Positions 60,373 to 64,000 of a DNA stretch of 64,000 nt are shown here, in pieces. The position numbers and the translations under genes were made by a program. The stretch is taken from positions 1 to 64,000 of the forward strand of contig SNVD02013236.1 of assembly GCA_013180625.2 (NCBI GenBank), written 5' to 3'. The notes under the pieces were generated by a model. It searched no databases, was not told the origin of the DNA, and saw only the letters and a program-made list of their open reading frames with translations. This DNA comes from Boswellia sacra. Taxonomy: Eukaryota > Streptophyta > Magnoliopsida > Sapindales > Burseraceae. Positions within the stretch are counted from its first letter, which is position 1; each line of letters opens with the position of its first letter.

Positions 60373-61485
60373 TCAATCAATCTTTACCGATGAGTAGATA
60401 AGCCTTGTGAACCAAAAGCATGCAAAGAAACCAATTGTACCAGTAACTATAAAGAAAGCATAAGAGACAAATAGCAAATACCCAAAAAACAAGATCCCAG
60501 AAAGTTGCTTGGTGCTCTCAAAATTCGTGTAGAAGTGGAAAGCTGCATAAAGGAAGATATAGAGTGCTGAGGAACCTGAAGTCAGGTATGACCTCCACCA
60601 CCAGAGGTAATCCTCACTGCAGAGCTGGAAGTAGCAGAGCACGATTGTGGTCTCGGCACAAGTGATTATGAGAATGAGGAAGAGAATGAAGAGGAAACTG
60701 AATATGTTATCAAATTGATGTTGCTGTATTGAAGTCAGTATTAGAAGGAGCTCAATGAGGATGGCTACAAATGGGAGAGTGCCTCCGGTGAGAATAGAGA
60801 AGATGGGGTTCATGTACCAGGGCTGTTCCGGGATTTGCCTTGGAGTGTTATTGTTTGTGCTTTTCACAGGATCCTGAATTGGTGATTGCTTCTTGAAACC
60901 TGCATAACCACCCAGGAAGACAAGTGGGACTGAGATGCCAAACCAGAAGAATATTAAAGCAAGCATTGTCCGAAATGGGACTTGGCAGGAGGATTTCTCT
61001 GCCCTTGTTGAAATACTGAGAAAAAGCAAAATGGCAAAGCAAGTTGATGGAAACGTCAACGCTGTTTTCAGAGTGATATTCTTCCATTCTGTTCCCTTGA
61101 ACATTTTATAGAGACGAGCAGAAGTGTACCCAGCAAACAAGCCCATGAAGTTCCAGAGCAAGATCATGGCTTTCAAAAGAGAGTGGAAACCAAGGAAAGC
61201 AAAGATAATGGTGACAAGAAACGTTACAACAAACTGAACGCCTGTGCCAACAAAGACACAGAGCAAATCTGGGTTTCCTGGAGGCCTGAAAACATCGGCA
61301 TGGACCAGTTTCCACCCTGTCTCTTTCAGGGAGTCTTCCTCAGTTTCCAAGTGGTTGTACTTGGAGATATCCCGGAAAAGTTTGCGTAACATTATCAAAG
61401 CAACCATTCCCGAGAGAAAAATAAAAATCATCAAAGAAGTAAAAATTGAGAACCAGGGAACCTCATGATCATCCTCATCAGCCAT
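60373..61485 (-). CDS. Truncated TM9SF/TMN protein: nine-helix membrane domain only
   Basis: 370 aa from the ATG at 61485 (MADEDDHEVPWFSIF) to the stop at 60373-60375. TMN/TM9SF proteins are about 590-660 aa: signal peptide, a large lumenal domain, then nine helices. Here the whole nine-helix part is present, starting at the WFSIF motif. It contains GWKLVHADVFRPPGNPDLL between helices 1 and 2, a PWYMNPIFSILTGGTLPF block, the FQLCSEDYLWWWRSYLTSG loop and the C-terminal KID (K-x-D Golgi retention signal). The signal peptide and lumenal domain are absent; the 2.5 kb upstream shows no trace of them. The frame has no lesion over 1.1 kb. It is a paralogue of the interrupted copy at 8547-8805, in opposite orientation. 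Either a recent truncation pseudogene or a short expressed membrane protein. Confidence 0.85.
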   Translation of the reverse strand: MADEDDHEVPWFSIFTSLMIFIFLSGMVALIMLRKLFRDISKYNHLETEEDSLKETGWKLVHADVFRPPGNPDLLCVFVGTGVQFVVTFLVTIIFAFLGFHSLLKAMILLWNFMGLFAGYTSARLYKMFKGTEWKNITLKTALTFPSTCFAILLFLSISTRAEKSSCQVPFRTMLALIFFWFGISVPLVFLGGYAGFKKQSPIQDPVKSTNNNTPRQIPEQPWYMNPIFSILTGGTLPFVAILIELLLILTSIQQHQFDNIFSFLFILFLILIITCAETTIVLCYFQLCSEDYLWWWRSYLTSGSSALYIFLYAAFHFYTNFESTKQLSGILFFGYLLFVSYAFFIVTGTIGFFACFWFTRLIYSSVKID

Positions 61486-64000
61486 ATGCGTAACAAGATA
61501 ATTAATGATCAAATTATGGGCCGAATCTTCCTAAGTTATGAAAATAACTAAAGAAGAATGTACAAGGCTTGTCTAGGAGTCTTCGATGGACTAATTTACC
61601 AATATTTGATTACAGAGATCGAAGTGGACTGTATCCGAATTTGAGCTAAACACCCTTTTGATTATTGGATTTTATTGTTGATTAGTATACATCAACCATC
61701 AGAGATGCCTGTCAATTGATGTTGTTGCCCTGCTATTTATTTTAAACGTGCATGACCTATTTGTCTTAGTGTTACTAGGACATTTTTTTTTTATTTGGTC
61801 TATTTCTATCTTTAAATTTTTTGCACTGGCTGATGTGGATTAATATTCATTGGCAGATCTGATTACATGATATATTCTAAATTTTTTTCTTGGTTGGCGT
61901 AATCAAGAGCTCTTTTTTCTTTAGTAGGTTAAAATAACTATAAAATTGAGAATTTTTATAAAATATGATTTAAAAAAATTCTTCAGTTTAATAAAAATAA
62001 AATTTAATTGTAATAGAATTATGTAATACTTTGACGTCACCCCGAAAACTGCTAAGTTTATTATTCTTCTTTTATGCATGAGTACTAATAAATAAATTTA
62101 ATAGGAATGTACATCAAACGATATCATTTTAATAATACTAATTAAATATCAACTTATATATGTTTTCAGATACTAATGAGTCTTAATTAGTCGAAGATGT
62201 ATGGCATGGCATGGTATGATATCACTATTCCAAGTGAAAAATGGAGCATTCTCAAAAGGAATTAGAATTAAATAGAAACATGAACCTGAAAGGGATTCCA
62301 AAAGAATGCAACAAATGTACTGATTTTGATGGGTTGATAGCAAAGTAATTTAGTTAAAGGTTGGATATAACATTAGTAAGAATATAAATTATAATTTTGG
62401 CAGGGACTTATTGAACAAATGGGTGTAGAAATTATAAAAATCTAATTGTAAATTAGAAAATTACAATTAAATGAAAGCTTTTAATTAAGTATAAATTTTT
62501 TGAGTGGGGCTCTTTGAACCCCAAAATATACGCTTTACACTTCATTCCTTGGGGCAACCCTTATTTAAAATTTGAAACCTGTTAAGATATACCTTACATC
62601 CCTTCAAGTTCCATTCATACCCTTATTTAAGTTTTAAAAAAAGTAATAATGATTAAAGAAGAACAAGAAAACTCCCAAAAAAATATGTTTTGTCAACAAA
62701 ATCTCATTTTCTTTTGTTAACCATATTGATCAAAGATCCGTTTGTTTTGGACTTTGAAGCCTAAGTCTAAATATAATTCAGTGGTCAATTAGTGAAGTTT
62801 ATGTCTTCGATCTTCATAATTGTTGTGTATCTGAATTACTAATGATGATGGTTAGTGTCCTTAAATAGTGATTTAATTTTCACTTAAATTGAGGTGTACA
62901 GAGTTTGTTTTGCAGTTTACATAGCCCCGCCCAAAATTTTTCTCGCATAATTTCTATCAAATTCCAAATTGACAATTTTGTCCATCGCTTCCCATTGTTA
63001 GGCATAATTAGTTTAGGGAAAGCTTTGAAGTATAAATTTTTTATCACATAAATTGTATATTGAAATTCAAAATTATCAACACTATCCCTCACTTCACATT
63101 GGCAGGTATATTTATCTTAGGGAATTAAATTAGATAATTAAAAAAAACCAAAATCATAAGGGTGATTGAAAAAAAAAAGATTTTCAAAAGATTTAGATAT
63201 AATGACCACTGGCCGAATTTTTTTTTTTTTTTTTGGCTATCAAGTGCTAGAAATAAATAGTACTAAAAGGAAAAAAGAAAAACTATCAAGTGGGTTGAGA
63301 TATACATGTCTTTTGTGGTCGTAACATATAAACTTTTTAAAATGTAATTATTTTCAAATAATTCTCTAATTTTGATTATTTTTTAAGATAAATCCCCTAT
63401 CAAAGAAAAGAATTGTTGGACATTGCCAATAACGGCAAGACAAGTACCGTTGTTTAAAATAGCCAGTCCTGTAGATAATCTACCCAACAATATAAATTTC
63501 GTAGCCAAAAACAAAAGAAATCCACCACAGCCATTGTAAAAGATATTATCAACAACATATAAAGAAAAACTTACATGGAATAGGCTCACCCCTCATAGTC
63601 ACTAACAAGACTAAGATTGCAGCAACCAATTAAATACTTAAACTGAAACAGTTTTGATGGTGAAACTTCGCGACCATATTGATTTATTATCTTACAAGCC
63701 CTATTAAGACTCTTCGTTCTTACACATTGTGCTGAATATATATGAAAGAACCGAAAATTGCTCTTCACCTTTGAATGAACCAGCAGCTTAACTCAACTCC
63801 TCCAAACAGCAACGGTCCAGCAACACAGCTCCAACTGTTGTTGAACTTAGTTTCTCCAAGGATGGGTTGTCGGTACCTGCAAAGACACTCCAACGCTAAA
63901 ATCAGTTCTTGATTTTTATGTAAAGGACTTGTATTAAAAATCAAAGTATGAACAAAGAAGATGAAGAGAATGGTTAGTGTTTTTTCCACATGAACTTCTG
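61486..64000. other. AT-rich region to the window edge
   Basis: No firm gene. A frame open at the right edge on the minus strand (to 63765) reads TLTILFIFFVHTLIF then LALECLC before a GCAG|GTACCG donor-like site near 63876, like a signal-peptide exon of a secreted or receptor protein. It lacks an in-frame ATG inside the window, so it may be a cut-off gene or chance. Long poly-A/T runs at 63218-63236. Confidence 0.3.

Noticed and set aside
60186..60380. 64-aa ORF downstream of the truncated TMN gene
   Set aside because: Lys-rich start from an A/T run, no family features; likely 3' UTR.

Overview
The window looks like a stretch of eudicot plant nuclear DNA. Evidence: split genes with GT-AG introns, AT-rich spacers, a Tekay/Del-type Ty3-gypsy retrotransposon, plant-only families (CNGC channel, plastid LPAT1, plant sulfotransferase, BAHD acyltransferase, PUB U-box, PME31-type pectinesterase) and dense nests of DNA transposons. 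I cannot name the species from sequence alone.

Layout. 1-8546: a minus-strand Ty3-gypsy chromovirus whose far LTR runs off the left edge. It sits inside the reading frame of a TM9SF/TMN gene, whose 3' end resumes at 8547-8805. 10833-11810: an intact cytosolic sulfotransferase; a decayed tandem copy lies at 19472-20454. 15202-17919: a small MITE and two nested hAT-like elements, the inner one holding a CGACACTCGACA minisatellite. 24278-25928: a TIR element carrying a captured U-box E3 fragment. 26687-27329: an Emigrant/pogo-like MITE. 27392-33959: a long-TIR element that contains a hAT MITE (perfect 8-bp TSD) and a CACTA element (TTA TSD, remnant Transposase_24 gene). 34631-35442: a MULE-type element (perfect 9-bp TSD) filled with a second minisatellite related to the first. 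40272-43413: a PIF/Harbinger-like element (TTA TSD) with a pectinesterase exon and a transposase tail. 44423-45756: a BAHD acyltransferase pseudogene.

The right third is gene-dense and all on the minus strand: a complete CNGC5/6-type channel gene (7 coding exons, 734 aa), a complete plastid LPAT1 gene (6 exons, 358 aa), and a TMN gene reduced to its nine-helix membrane domain (370 aa). The intact genes are unrelated housekeeping, signalling and metabolic genes, not a pathway cluster. The left two thirds is a record of duplication, transposon insertion, gene-fragment capture and decay. I saw no convincing new enzymatic or defence system. The most novel points are the gene-capturing transposons, related minisatellites inside two different transposon superfamilies, and the inverted pair of damaged TMN genes.
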